A stretch of DNA of 64,000 nucleotides. It comes from Williamsia serinedens (GTDB lineage: Bacteria > Actinomycetota > Actinomycetes > Mycobacteriales > Mycobacteriaceae). The DNA is taken from NCBI RefSeq assembly GCF_024171725.1, contig NZ_JAMTCG010000008.1, positions 42,219-106,218 of the forward strand, written 5' to 3'. Below are positions 1 to 8,713 of this stretch, piece after piece. Under the pieces are notes generated by a model. That model searched no databases and was not told the origin of the DNA. It was given only the letters and a program-made list of their open reading frames with translations. The translations under genes were made by a program, and so were the position numbers. Position 1 is the stretch's first letter. The number at the start of each line of letters is the position of its first letter.

Positions 1-559
1 CCGCCTCGCCGCGGACGACGGCCATCGTCTTCGCACCGGCCGAGCCCAGCTGGACCACCTCTCCGTCCACGGCGGCGGCGGCCGGGTCGGCGAGTGGCTG
101 CGGTCGCGACGCGCTCACCACGACGCGCGGCGTGGTCGACGACCGCGCCGGCAACAGGCCCGCGACGGGCTCGACCGACGACTGGTCGGTCGTGTACGTG
201 ACACCGAGGTCGGGCAGCGCGACGGCACCCGCGACGAGACCGGACCCGCGGTGCCACAGGGCGACGTGCACGGCCCAGTCGGCGCGGTCGGGCATGCCGA
301 ACTCCCGTGTGCCGTCGAGGGGATCGATGATCCAGACGCGATCGGCGGCGAGGCGACGACGGTCGTCGGCGCTCTCCTCCGACAGCACCGCGTCGTCGGG
401 TCGCTCCTCCCGGACCCGGGAGACCAGGAGGTCGTTGGCCTGTTCGTCGCCGGCCGCGCCGAGCTCCTTGCCCGACAACCCGCTGTCGGACCGCAGCCGG
501 ACGAGCAGTTCACCGGCGGCGGTGGCGAGCTCACCGGCCAGTCGGGCGTCAGCACCCAT
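1..559 (-). CDS. cysQ: 3'(2'),5'-bisphosphate nucleotidase CysQ (3' end outside window)
   Basis: About 186 residues of an inositol-monophosphatase-fold enzyme are in the window; the C-terminus lies beyond base 1. The metal-binding motif WIIDPLDGTREF is clear, followed by DWAVHVAL. This family removes the 3' phosphate from PAP or PAPS, which prevents PAP build-up when PAPS is consumed. The ATG at 559 lies 20 bases after the cysNC stop. A GTG at 583 that overlaps that stop (GTGA) is an alternative, translationally coupled start. It is the last gene of a cysD-cysNC-cysQ operon, which supports the PAP-phosphatase reading over inositol phosphatase. Confidence 0.85.
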   Translation of the reverse strand, partial: MGADARLAGELATAAGELLVRLRSDSGLSGKELGAAGDEQANDLLVSRVREERPDDAVLSEESADDRRRLAADRVWIIDPLDGTREFGMPDRADWAVHVALWHRGSGLVAGAVALPDLGVTYTTDQSSVEPVAGLLPARSSTTPRVVVSASRPQPLADPAAAAVDGEVVQLGSAGAKTMAVVRGEA

Positions 560-579
560 CGCCGCGGTTCCCGCTGACG

Positions 580-2463
580 TCACAGACCGAGATCCCGGAT
601 GATCGCCTCGGCGACGTCGCCGGGCGTGCCGTCGGCCGGGGTGACGACGAGATCGGCGTGCTCGGGCCGTTCGTAGGGCGAGTCGATGCCGGTGAAGTTC
701 GTGACCTCACCGCGACGCGCACGGGCGTAGAGGCCCTTGGGATCCCGACGTTCACATTCCTCCAGCGGCGTGTCGACGAAGACCTCGTGGAAGGTCAACC
801 CACTCGCGTCGTGGATGTCACGGGCGCGCCGGCGCTCCGCCGCGAAGGGACTGATCAACGACACTATGGCAACGGCGCCGGAATCGGCGAACAACGCGGC
901 CACCTCACCCGTGCGGCGGATGTTCTCGCGCCGGTCGGCGTCGCCGAACCCCAGGTCCGAATTGAGGCCGTGCCGCAGGTTGTCGCCGTCCATGAGGTAG
1001 GCCGGGCGCCCGGCCGCGACGAGACGACGCTCGAGTTCGACGGCGAGCGAGCTCTTGCCCGACCCCGACAGGCCCGTCAGCCAGATCGTCGCCCCGGCGT
1101 ACGGACGCTGGTCGCGGCTGACTTTCGACCCGTGCCAGACGATGGTCGCGCCGTGGTTCACCGGACCGGTGATCATCCCCGCGCCGACGGTCTGGTTCGT
1201 CGTCTCGTCGACGAGGATGAAGCTGCCGGTGTCGCGGTTGCGACGATAGGCGTCGAACATCAACGGCTGCTGGGCATGCAGCGTGACGCGCCCGATCTCG
1301 TTCAGCGACAACGTGTCCGCGGTCTCGTCGCGATGCAGGGTGTTGACGTCGAGCCGATAGTCGACGGCGGTCACCTGCGCGCGGGTCTGTGTCGTCGTCG
1401 ATGCGACGACGTAGCGGTTCCCCTCTGTCAGAGTGGTCGCCTCGGAGAACCAGCAGACCATCGCGTCGACGTCGCGTCCCACCCACGGCCGGTTGTTCGG
1501 CCGGGCGATCATCTCGCCGCGGGTGATGTCGATCTCGTCGGTCAACGACACCGACACGGCCATGGGCGGGAACGCCTCGGCGACCGGTGCGCCACCGGGG
1601 CCCCAGATCTCCGCGATCCGGGACGTGAAGCCGCCGGGCAGGACGACGACGTCGTCGCCCGGACGGAACACCCCGCCGGCGACGCTGCCCGCGTAGCTGC
1701 GGTGGTCGTACCCGTCGGCGCGCTGCGGCCGGATGACGTACTGGACCGGCAAGCGGGCGTCGATGAGGTTGCGGTCGGAGGCGATGTGCACCTCCTCGAG
1801 GTGGTGCAGCAGGGGGCTGCCCTGGTACCACGGCATGTTCGTCGACCGCTCGACGATGTTGTCGCCGAGCAACGCCGAGACGGGGACGAACGTCAGATCG
1901 GTGACGTTCAGCTTCGACGCGAACGAGGCGAACTCCGCACGGATCTCGTCGAACCTCTCCTGGGAGAAGTCGACGAGGTCCATCTTGTTCACCGCCAGCG
2001 TGAGATGCGGGATCCCCAGCAGCGACGAGAGGAACGCGTGCCGTCGGGTCTGCTCCAGAACGCCTTTCCGGGCGTCGATGAGGACGATCGCGAGGTCGGC
2101 GGTGGATGCCCCCGTCACCATGTTCCGCGTGTACTGCACATGACCGGGCGTGTCGGCGACGATGAACTTCCGTCGTGGCGTGGCGAAGTAGCGGTAGGCG
2201 ACGTCGATCGTGATGCCCTGCTCGCGTTCCGCACGCAGTCCGTCGGTGAGCAGCGCCAGGTTGGCGTACTCGTCCCCGCGCTCGGCGCTGGTCCGTTCGA
2301 TGGACTCCATCTGGTCGGTGAAGATCGACTTCGAGTCGAAGAGGAGCCGGCCGATGAGCGTCGACTTCCCGTCGTCGACGCTGCCGGCGGTCGCCAGCCG
2401 CAGGAGCTCCTTGCGGCCGAGATCGACCGGCGCACCGGTCGCCTCGTGATCGGTGACCGTCAT
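580..2463 (-). CDS. cysNC: Bifunctional sulfate adenylyltransferase large subunit / adenylylsulfate kinase CysNC
   Basis: This 627-residue protein joins an EF-Tu-like GTPase (CysN) to an APS kinase (CysC). The GTPase has P-loop GSVDDGKST at 27-35, DTPGHVQ at 104-110 and NKMD at 159-162. The kinase starts near 457 with P-loop GLSGSGKS at 464-471. With CysD it makes APS from sulfate and ATP using GTP hydrolysis, then phosphorylates APS to PAPS in the cytoplasm. The start was set at ATG 2463, which shares one base with the cysD stop (TGATG); the frame stays open upstream but lies inside cysD. The N-C fusion is common in mycolate actinobacteria. Confidence 0.95.
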   Translation of the reverse strand: MTVTDHEATGAPVDLGRKELLRLATAGSVDDGKSTLIGRLLFDSKSIFTDQMESIERTSAERGDEYANLALLTDGLRAEREQGITIDVAYRYFATPRRKFIVADTPGHVQYTRNMVTGASTADLAIVLIDARKGVLEQTRRHAFLSSLLGIPHLTLAVNKMDLVDFSQERFDEIRAEFASFASKLNVTDLTFVPVSALLGDNIVERSTNMPWYQGSPLLHHLEEVHIASDRNLIDARLPVQYVIRPQRADGYDHRSYAGSVAGGVFRPGDDVVVLPGGFTSRIAEIWGPGGAPVAEAFPPMAVSVSLTDEIDITRGEMIARPNNRPWVGRDVDAMVCWFSEATTLTEGNRYVVASTTTQTRAQVTAVDYRLDVNTLHRDETADTLSLNEIGRVTLHAQQPLMFDAYRRNRDTGSFILVDETTNQTVGAGMITGPVNHGATIVWHGSKVSRDQRPYAGATIWLTGLSGSGKSSLAVELERRLVAAGRPAYLMDGDNLRHGLNSDLGFGDADRRENIRRTGEVAALFADSGAVAIVSLISPFAAERRRARDIHDASGLTFHEVFVDTPLEECERRDPKGLYARARRGEVTNFTGIDSPYERPEHADLVVTPADGTPGDVAEAIIRDLGL

Positions 2464-3386
2464 CAGAAGTACCCCTCCTTCTTGCGATCTTCCATGCCGG
2501 ACTCCGAGATCCGGTCGTCGGCACGGGTCGCGCCGCGCTCGGTCAGGCGGGTCGCGGCGACCTCGTCGATCACCTGCTCCACGGTCGATGCGGTCGACTC
2601 CACGCAGCCGGTGCACGTCGCGTCCCCGACGGTGCGGAATCGCACGGTCTCGACCCGGGTCTCCTCCCCCTCCTCCGGTTCGAGGAACCGCGTGCGTGCC
2701 AACAACATCCCGTCTCGCGGGATCACCTCGCGTTCGTGGGCGTAGTAGATCGGGGGCAGGTCGATGCGCTCTGCCCCGATGTACTGCCAGATGTCGAGTT
2801 CGGTCCAGTTGCTCAACGGGAACACCCGGATGTGTTCACCCGGGGCGTGCCGGCCGTTGTAGAGGTTCCACAGCTCGGGTCGCTGACCGCGAGGGTCCCA
2901 GGCGCCGAACCGGTCCCGGAAGCTGAACACCCGCTCCTTGGCGCGCGCCTTCTCCTCGTCCCGGCGCGCACCGCCGAAGACGGCGTCGAACCGGTTCTCG
3001 GCGATGCCCCGCAGCAGGGCGGTGGTCTGCAGACGGTTGCGGCTCGCCCCCCGACCGGTCGGCTCGACCACACGGCCTGCGTCGATGTCGTCCTGGACCG
3101 ACGAGACCACCAGGCGCACACCGGTCTCGGCGACCACGCGGTCGCGGTAGTCGATCACCTCGTCGAAGTTGTGCCCGGTGTCGACGTGCATCAGCGGGAA
3201 GGGCATCGGGGAAGGCCAGAAGGCCTTCCGGGCGATGTGGAACATCACCACCGAGTCCTTGCCGCCGGAGAAGAGCATCCCCGGCCGCTCGAAGGTCGCG
3301 GCCACCTCGCGGAAGATGTGCACCGACTCGGCCTCGAGGGCGGCGAGGTGGGAGAGCTCGTACGAGGGCGCGGGGGGTGCTGTCAT
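2463..3386 (-). CDS. cysD: Sulfate adenylyltransferase subunit 2 CysD
   Basis: This 307-residue PP-loop ATP pyrophosphatase carries the SGGKDS nucleotide loop at 40-45, the GGARRDEEKARAKER segment and the C-terminal Cys-containing block ATCTGCVEST. It forms the ATP sulfurylase with CysN and is the first gene of the cysD-cysNC-cysQ operon. Two copies of a 13-bp element that also occurs by the iclR promoter lie 25-58 bases upstream (3411-3423 and 3432-3444). This suggests control by the neighbouring IclR protein, although PAPS genes usually respond to sulfur status. Confidence 0.95.
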   Translation of the reverse strand: MTAPPAPSYELSHLAALEAESVHIFREVAATFERPGMLFSGGKDSVVMFHIARKAFWPSPMPFPLMHVDTGHNFDEVIDYRDRVVAETGVRLVVSSVQDDIDAGRVVEPTGRGASRNRLQTTALLRGIAENRFDAVFGGARRDEEKARAKERVFSFRDRFGAWDPRGQRPELWNLYNGRHAPGEHIRVFPLSNWTELDIWQYIGAERIDLPPIYYAHEREVIPRDGMLLARTRFLEPEEGEETRVETVRFRTVGDATCTGCVESTASTVEQVIDEVAATRLTERGATRADDRISESGMEDRKKEGYF

Positions 3387-3410
3387 GCCCGGCTTCCGAT
3401 CTGTCGTGCG

Positions 3411-3444
3411 TCGACTATTCGAACCATTGAGTCGACTATCCGAA
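3411..3444. promoter_or_regulatory. Tandem 13-bp operator-like sites upstream of cysD
   Basis: TCGACTATTCGAA at 3411-3423 and TCGACTATCCGAA at 3432-3444 are spaced 21 bases apart, so they lie on the same helix face. Both match the sequence at 4430-4442 in the iclR promoter at 11 of 13 positions (consensus TCGAyTATnCGAA). They sit between the cysD start and the end of the iclR gene. Binding by the IclR protein is inferred from the shared motif only. Confidence 0.5.
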
Positions 3445-3496
3445 GAAACTGTAGGTCTCGGCGGAGAACACCGTCAACCGGGCACACGGTCGCGTG

Positions 3497-4393
3497 TCAG
3501 CCGGCCGCCGCGAGGACGTTCCCGGCGCGCTCGGCCGCGTCGCGGAGCAGGGCGGCGACGCGTCGGATCTCGGACGTGGACAGCCGCGCGAACGGTTGCG
3601 CCGCCAGGGACATCGTCACCGCCTGACCCCGCCCACGCGACCCGACCGGCACGGAGATCGTCGCGACGGAGATCTCCCCGCCGCCGTCCAGCTCGTCGTC
3701 GGTGACGTCGATCGTCGCCAGCTCGGCGTAGGCGGCCGCCAGCGAGGCCGACAGTCCGTCGACGACGAGGTCGTCCCCGAGTGCCTGCAGCGCCGAGTGC
3801 ACCCGGACCAGCGGCCGCGACAGCCGGTCGACGGTGAATCCCCGTCCACGGACGTCGGCGAGGACCGCGTCGAGCCGCGAGACCAGTCCGACCCCCGCCG
3901 GCTCCGCCACCCGCATCCACTCCGCGCGCACGTCGTCGTCGGCCCAGGCAACGTACTCACGGCCGAACGGGGCGATGACCGGCAGCGCCAGCCCGGGCGC
4001 CACCTGCGACAGCACCGACGCGGGCGCGACGGTGTCGGTGACGACGAGGAACCGGCCGCGCAGCGTGGCCAACGAGACGGGCATGTCGAGATCGCGGCCG
4101 AGCCCGCGCAGCAGGTCGTCCAGCACCCGGCCGGGAGCGCGGCCGCGGGCGAACACCGAACCCATCCGGTCCCCCAGTCCGTAGGTGGTGTCGACGTCGT
4201 CCCGGTGCACCCATCCGCGCTCCACGAGCGTCGCGAGGATCGCGTGACCGGTCGCCCGCGTGATCCCCTGCGCCCGGGAGATCTGTGCCAGCGAGAACCG
4301 TCGGTCGGGTTCGACGGCGAGCATCTCCATCACGTCGACGACGCGGTCGGTGGGCGGCGACACCGCCCTGTCGCGCACTCCGTCGTCTCCCAT
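3497..4393 (-). CDS. IclR-family transcriptional regulator
   Basis: This 298-residue protein has an N-terminal winged HTH (RVVDVMEMLAVEPDRRFSLA to about residue 75, with the recognition region ITRATGHAILATLVERG). A C-terminal effector domain follows (VSLATLRGRFLVVTDTV, PVIAPFGREYVAW). It is divergent from the echA/acyl-CoA dehydrogenase operon and probably controls it and itself. An inverted repeat GTTCG-N6-CGAAC lies just upstream of its start. The ligand is unknown; steroid- or acyl-CoA-derived metabolites would fit the neighbours. The ATG start at 4393 has no strong ribosome binding site. Confidence 0.85.
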   Translation of the reverse strand: MGDDGVRDRAVSPPTDRVVDVMEMLAVEPDRRFSLAQISRAQGITRATGHAILATLVERGWVHRDDVDTTYGLGDRMGSVFARGRAPGRVLDDLLRGLGRDLDMPVSLATLRGRFLVVTDTVAPASVLSQVAPGLALPVIAPFGREYVAWADDDVRAEWMRVAEPAGVGLVSRLDAVLADVRGRGFTVDRLSRPLVRVHSALQALGDDLVVDGLSASLAAAYAELATIDVTDDELDGGGEISVATISVPVGSRGRGQAVTMSLAAQPFARLSTSEIRRVAALLRDAAERAGNVLAAAG

Positions 4394-4427
4394 GGGCGCC
4401 GATGCTACGTCGAGCGTCGAATCCCTC

Positions 4428-4443
4428 GTTCGATTATGCGAAC
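4428..4443. promoter_or_regulatory. Inverted repeat, probable IclR operator
   Basis: GTTCG at 4428-4432 and CGAAC at 4439-4443 are separated by six bases. The core TCGATTATGCGAA (4430-4442) recurs twice near cysD. The site lies 35 bases upstream of the iclR start and 56 bases upstream of echA, as expected for an autoregulated divergent promoter of an IclR protein. Confidence 0.55.
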
Positions 4444-4468
4444 AGTCGCGCCACGTCCGGCTTTACCA

Positions 4469-4482
4469 ACCAAGCACTTGCT
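4469..4482. promoter_or_regulatory. KstR2-like box
   Basis: ACCAAGCACTTGCT matches the published KstR2 consensus AnCAAGnnCTTGnT at every fixed position. It ends 16 bases before the echA start codon, so a bound repressor would block transcription or initiation. KstR2 controls late (CD-ring) steroid catabolism in mycobacteria and rhodococci; no kstR2 gene is present here. Confidence 0.6.
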
Positions 4483-4498
4483 AGGTACTGTCCGAGGT

Positions 4499-5395
4499 AT
4501 GTCCGAGACCCCCATCCCACCGCCTCTGACCGGCGACGACCTGACCGCGGACTCGGCTCCGGTGGCCTATGAGGTCGCGAACGGGGTGGCCTACGTGACG
4601 CTGAACCGACCGGAGTACCGCAACGCGCAGAACTCCGTGATGACGTACTCGCTCGACGCCGCCTTCGTGCGTGCCGTCGACGACGCGGCGGTCAAGGTCA
4701 TCGTGCTGCGGGCGAACGGCAAGCACTTCTCGGCCGGCCACGACATCGGTACCCCCGAACGCGACTTCCACGTCCGGTACCCGAACACCGCCTCGCTGTA
4801 CTGGGATCACACCGACCGATCCGGTGGGGATCAGCGGCTCGCGCGCGAGATCGAGGTCTACGTCGGGATGTGCCGCCGCTGGCGGGAGATCCCCAAGCCG
4901 GTCATCGCGCAGGTGCACGGGGCGTGCATCGCGGGCGGTCTGATGCTCGCCTGGATCTGCGACTTCATCGTCGCCTCCGACGACGCGTTCTTCTCCGACC
5001 CCGTCGCCCGCATGGGGATCCCCGGTGTCGAGTACTTCGCCCATGCCTTCGTCCTCGGACCCCGCCGCGCGAAGGAGCTGTTGTTCACGGGCAAGCGCTT
5101 CACCGCGGCGCAGGCCGCCGACTGGGGGATGGTCAACCACGTCGTCCCCCGCGACGACCTGCAGTCCACGGTCGACGGCATCGCGGCCGAGATCGCCGAG
5201 ATGCCGCAGCTCGGGCTGGCCCTGTGCAAGAAGGCCGTCAACATCTGCGAGGACCAGATGGGACTGCGGAACGCGATGAACTCGGTGTTCGGGTGGCACC
5301 ACTTCGCACACAGCGCGAACGCGGAGGCCGACGGCGACTCGCTCGGCGGCATGGACGCGAGGTCGATGAAGGCCAGTGCGGGCGGGGGCGCCTGA
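4499..5395 (+). CDS. Enoyl-CoA hydratase/isomerase family protein (EchA13-like)
   Basis: This 298-residue crotonase-fold protein has the oxyanion-hole segments LRANGKHFSAGHDIG and HGACIAGGLMLAWICD. A long insertion (about 95-135, rich in Tyr and Arg) separates them. It probably hydrates or isomerises a bulky acyl-CoA. ATG 4499 was chosen because it directly follows the KstR2-like box; the frame is open far upstream but lies antisense to iclR. Its TGA overlaps the next gene's ATG (TGATG). The order echA-fadE-fadE matches mycobacterial echA13-fadE17-fadE18. The substrate cannot be read from the sequence. Confidence 0.85.
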   Translation: MSETPIPPPLTGDDLTADSAPVAYEVANGVAYVTLNRPEYRNAQNSVMTYSLDAAFVRAVDDAAVKVIVLRANGKHFSAGHDIGTPERDFHVRYPNTASLYWDHTDRSGGDQRLAREIEVYVGMCRRWREIPKPVIAQVHGACIAGGLMLAWICDFIVASDDAFFSDPVARMGIPGVEYFAHAFVLGPRRAKELLFTGKRFTAAQAADWGMVNHVVPRDDLQSTVDGIAAEIAEMPQLGLALCKKAVNICEDQMGLRNAMNSVFGWHHFAHSANAEADGDSLGGMDARSMKASAGGGA

Positions 5396-6567
5396 TGGAC
5401 CTCGACTTCGACCCGGACGTCGTGCGGTTCCGCGCCGAGGTGCGGGAGTGGTTGCGCGACAACGTCCCCAGCACACCCCTGCCGTCGATGGACTCGGCCG
5501 AAGGGTTCGAGGCCCACCGCGAGTGGGAGCGCCGGATGGCCGACGCTCGCTGGTCGGTGGTCAGCTGGCCCGAGGAGTTCGGCGGCCGCGACGTCGATCT
5601 CGTGCACTGGCTGGTCTTCGAGGAAGAGTACTACCGCAGCGGCGCGCCGGGCCGCGTCAGCCAGAACGGCATCTTCCTGTTGGCGCCCACGCTGTTCGAG
5701 CACGCCCACCCCGACCAGCTCGCCGCGATCATGCCGCGCATGGCCCGCGCCGACGACATCTGGGGCCAGGCGTGGAGCGAGCCGGAGGCCGGCAGCGACC
5801 TCGCCTCCCTGCGGTCGACGGCCACCCGGACCGACGGGGGATGGCTGCTCAACGGGCAGAAGACGTGGAGCTCGCGGTCCAGCTTCGCCGACCGCGGGTT
5901 CGGGTTGTTCCGCTCCGATCCCGAGGCGACCCGCCACCGTGGGCTGACCTACTTCATGTTCGACCTGCGCGCCGACGGTGTCACCGTGCGCCCCATCGAC
6001 CAGCTCGACGGCGAGCCCGGGTTCGCAGAACTGTTCCTGGACAACGTCTTCGTCCCCGACGATCCCGACCGACCCGGCGAGTCCGGTGTCATCGGTGCCG
6101 CGAACGACGGGTGGCGGATAGCCATGAGCACCGCGGCCAACGAACGAGGCCTGTCGCTGCGTTCACCCGGACGGTTCCTCGCGACCACCGACCGCCTCCT
6201 CCAGCTGTGGCGACGTACCCGCGACGACGCCCCGGACGGCACCGCCGACCGCGTCGTCGACGCGTGGATCGGATCACGGGCATACGAGCTGTCCACCTAT
6301 GCGACGGTGAGCCGGCTGCTCGGCGGCGGTTCGCTGGGCATCGAGTCGTCGATCAACAAGGTGTTCTGGTCCGAGTGGGACATCGCGACGCACGAGACCG
6401 CGCTGGACCTGCTCGGCGCCGACGGCGAACTCGCGGACGGGCCCGACTCGGGCTGGCTCGCCGGCTACCTGTTCTCCCTGTCCGGCCCGATCTACGCCGG
6501 CACGAACGAGATCCAACGCAACGTGATCGGCGAGCGACTGCTCGGACTGCCCCGGGGAGACCGATGA
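5395..6567 (+). CDS. Acyl-CoA dehydrogenase, FadE17-like subunit
   Basis: This 390-residue flavin acyl-CoA dehydrogenase has FAD/substrate segments WSEPEAGSDLASL and LNGQKTWSS and ends IYAGTNEIQRNVIGERLLGLPR. The residue before GTNEIQ is Ala, where classical medium-chain enzymes carry the catalytic Glu. It lacks the RxQFGxPIGxFQ motif, which is instead present in the next two genes. That split is typical of the alpha2-beta2 steroid dehydrogenases (FadE17-FadE18, ChsE1-ChsE2). It overlaps echA upstream (TGATG) and the next gene downstream (ATGA). Confidence 0.85.
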   Translation: MDLDFDPDVVRFRAEVREWLRDNVPSTPLPSMDSAEGFEAHREWERRMADARWSVVSWPEEFGGRDVDLVHWLVFEEEYYRSGAPGRVSQNGIFLLAPTLFEHAHPDQLAAIMPRMARADDIWGQAWSEPEAGSDLASLRSTATRTDGGWLLNGQKTWSSRSSFADRGFGLFRSDPEATRHRGLTYFMFDLRADGVTVRPIDQLDGEPGFAELFLDNVFVPDDPDRPGESGVIGAANDGWRIAMSTAANERGLSLRSPGRFLATTDRLLQLWRRTRDDAPDGTADRVVDAWIGSRAYELSTYATVSRLLGGGSLGIESSINKVFWSEWDIATHETALDLLGADGELADGPDSGWLAGYLFSLSGPIYAGTNEIQRNVIGERLLGLPRGDR

Positions 6568-7550
6568 GATTCCTGCTCGAGACCGAACACGCCGACCTCG
6601 CGTCGAGCATCGACGCGATGCTGTCCCGCGCCGACGTGCCGAAGATCGTCCGTGCGCTCGTCGACGGCGACGCGCAACCCACGGCGGACCTGTGGTCGCG
6701 CCTCGCCGACACCGGCGTCACCGCTCTGCTCGCCGACGAGGAGTTCGGCGGGATGGGCGCGGGCGCGGTCGAGATGGTCGTCGCCGTCGAACAGCTGGGG
6801 CGTCACTGCGTGCCCGGACCGGTCGCCGAGTCCACCGCCGTCGTGCCGTGGCTGCTGTCGGCGACCGGACGCCGAGACCTGCTGGAGCCGCTGTTCGCCG
6901 GGCAGCCCGCGACGATCGCGCACGACCTCCTGGCGCGGCGCGCCGCCGACACCGCCTCGTGCTCGACCGTGCTCGCGATCCGCGGGTCCCGTCTCTCCAC
7001 CGCGACGGTCCGCGACACCCACCGTTCCGTCGACCCCACGCGCACCGTGTCCGACGTCGAGCCGGACGAGACGGTGGCCGACGACGTCGACGCACGCCGG
7101 GCCGGTGATCTCGGCGCCCTCGCGACCTCGGCGCAGCTGCTCGGGCTGGCGTCCGGGATGCTTGCCCTCGCGACAGACCACGCGCGGTCGCGGACACAGT
7201 TCGGACGCCCCGTCGGCTCCTTCCAGGCCGTCAAGCACCACCTCGCGGACGTGGCCATCGCCGTCGAGATGGCCCGACCGCTGGTCCACGGCGCGGCCCT
7301 CGCCGTCGACGCCGAGGGCGCCACCGACACGGTCCCCACCGACGTCACCCGCGACGTGTCCGCGGCGGCGGTCGCCTGCGGGCGCGCCGCGGATCTGGCC
7401 GCACGCACGGGGCTGCAGACGCTCGGCGCGATCGGCTACACACGCGAACACGACCTTTCGCTATACCTCACGAAGACCCGGGCGCTGCTCACCGCATGGG
7501 GCACCCCCGCTCTCCACCGTCGTCGTGTCCTGGAGGCGATCGCCCCGTGA
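6564..7550 (+). CDS. Acyl-CoA dehydrogenase, FadE18-like subunit
   Basis: At 328 residues this is short for the family and carries the partner-subunit motif RTQFGRPVGSFQAVKHHLADV. It lacks the SEPxAGSD segment of the FadE17-like protein. The two would form one heterotetrameric dehydrogenase that introduces an alpha-beta double bond into a ring- or side-chain acyl-CoA. It starts at ATG 6564 inside the preceding stop (ATGA) and ends in a GTGA overlap with the next gene. The terminal helix region reads LGAIGYTREHDLSLYLTKTRA, a divergent form of HGGIGxTxEH. Confidence 0.82.
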   Translation: MRFLLETEHADLASSIDAMLSRADVPKIVRALVDGDAQPTADLWSRLADTGVTALLADEEFGGMGAGAVEMVVAVEQLGRHCVPGPVAESTAVVPWLLSATGRRDLLEPLFAGQPATIAHDLLARRAADTASCSTVLAIRGSRLSTATVRDTHRSVDPTRTVSDVEPDETVADDVDARRAGDLGALATSAQLLGLASGMLALATDHARSRTQFGRPVGSFQAVKHHLADVAIAVEMARPLVHGAALAVDAEGATDTVPTDVTRDVSAAAVACGRAADLAARTGLQTLGAIGYTREHDLSLYLTKTRALLTAWGTPALHRRRVLEAIAP

Positions 7551-8659
7551 GCGACGTGCTCGACCCGTCGGACTCCCCCGGCGTCGACACCGACGAGCAG
7601 GCCGCGCTGCGGTCGGCCGTCGCCGACGTGCTGCGACGACACGGCGGATCCGACCGCCTCCGGGCGGCGATGGCCTCCACCCCCCGATCCGACCTCGACC
7701 TGTGGCGGACGCTGACCCAACAGGTGGGCGTCGCGGCACTCGCGATCCCCGAGAGGTTCGGCGGTGTCGGCGCGAGCCTCGTCGAGACCCACATCGTGCT
7801 GGAGGAGCTCGGACGTGAGCTCGCGGCGGTCCCGATGCTCGGGTCCGCGGTCCTGGCGGCGCAGGCCGTCCTGCTGACCCGGGACGACGAGGCCGCCGAG
7901 CGGCTGCTGCCGGGCATCGCCGAGGGCGAGACCGTCGCGTCGGTCTGCTGGGCCGACGTTGCCGGCTGGGGTCGGGGCGGCGTGGTCGCCGACGGCGGCC
8001 TGCTGACGGGCACCGCGCACTACGTCCTCGACGGCGAGTACGCCGATGTCCTGCTCGTCATCGCCCGGTCGGGCGGACAGACCACCCTGCACGAGGTCGC
8101 CGCCGACGCCGAGGGCGTGACCCGTACCGCGATGCCCCTCATGGACCCGACGCGCGCCCTGGCCACCGTCACCTTCGAGGACACGCCGTCGACCGTGATC
8201 GCGGCCCCGGGTGACCTGGTCGACCGCCTGCTCGCCGTCGGGGCGGTGGCCCTGTCCGCCGAGCAGGTCGGGGTCGCGGCAGGCGCGCTCGACCGCACGG
8301 TCGCCCACACCTCGACACGCACCCAGTTCGGCCGGCCCATCGGCTCGTTCCAGGCGCTGAAACACCGGATGGCCGACATGTTCGCAGCCGTGGAGACCGC
8401 CCGATCGGTGTCCTACGACGCGGTCGACGCCGTGGTCCGCGGCAGCCACGACGTCGACGAGGCCGTCGCCGCCGCGCGGATGCTGTGCTCCGAGACGGTC
8501 ACCTCGGCCGCGGGCGAGGCGGTCCAGATGCACGGCGGGATCGGCATCACCTGGGAACACGACATCCAGCTCTTCTTCAAGCGCGCGCACGCCACGACGT
8601 TGCTCCTCAACCGACCGTGGACCCACGCCCCGGTGATCGAACAGGCGGCCGGACTGTAG
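7547..8659 (+). CDS. Acyl-CoA dehydrogenase, second FadE18-type subunit
   Basis: This 370-residue protein starts at GTG 7547, overlapping the previous stop. It again has the RTQFGRPIGSFQALKHRMAD motif, and a canonical MHGGIGITWEHDIQLFFKRAHA. It is a second paralogue of the same subunit class as the gene before it, so one FadE17-like subunit sits beside two FadE18-like candidates. It could be an alternative partner or an independent homomeric enzyme. No further gene follows in this orientation before the convergent response regulator. Confidence 0.82.
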   Translation: MSDVLDPSDSPGVDTDEQAALRSAVADVLRRHGGSDRLRAAMASTPRSDLDLWRTLTQQVGVAALAIPERFGGVGASLVETHIVLEELGRELAAVPMLGSAVLAAQAVLLTRDDEAAERLLPGIAEGETVASVCWADVAGWGRGGVVADGGLLTGTAHYVLDGEYADVLLVIARSGGQTTLHEVAADAEGVTRTAMPLMDPTRALATVTFEDTPSTVIAAPGDLVDRLLAVGAVALSAEQVGVAAGALDRTVAHTSTRTQFGRPIGSFQALKHRMADMFAAVETARSVSYDAVDAVVRGSHDVDEAVAAARMLCSETVTSAAGEAVQMHGGIGITWEHDIQLFFKRAHATTLLLNRPWTHAPVIEQAAGL

Positions 8660-8713
8660 CGGCAATCGGTCACGGCCTGTGGTGCGGTGAGTCCCCTTCC
8701 CTCACAGCGCGCA

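Noticed and set aside
658..2745. Long open frame on the plus strand across cysNC
   Set aside because: It is antisense to a well-supported enzyme; the product is Arg/Val/Gly/Asp-rich without domains, as expected from the mirror frame of GC-rich codons.
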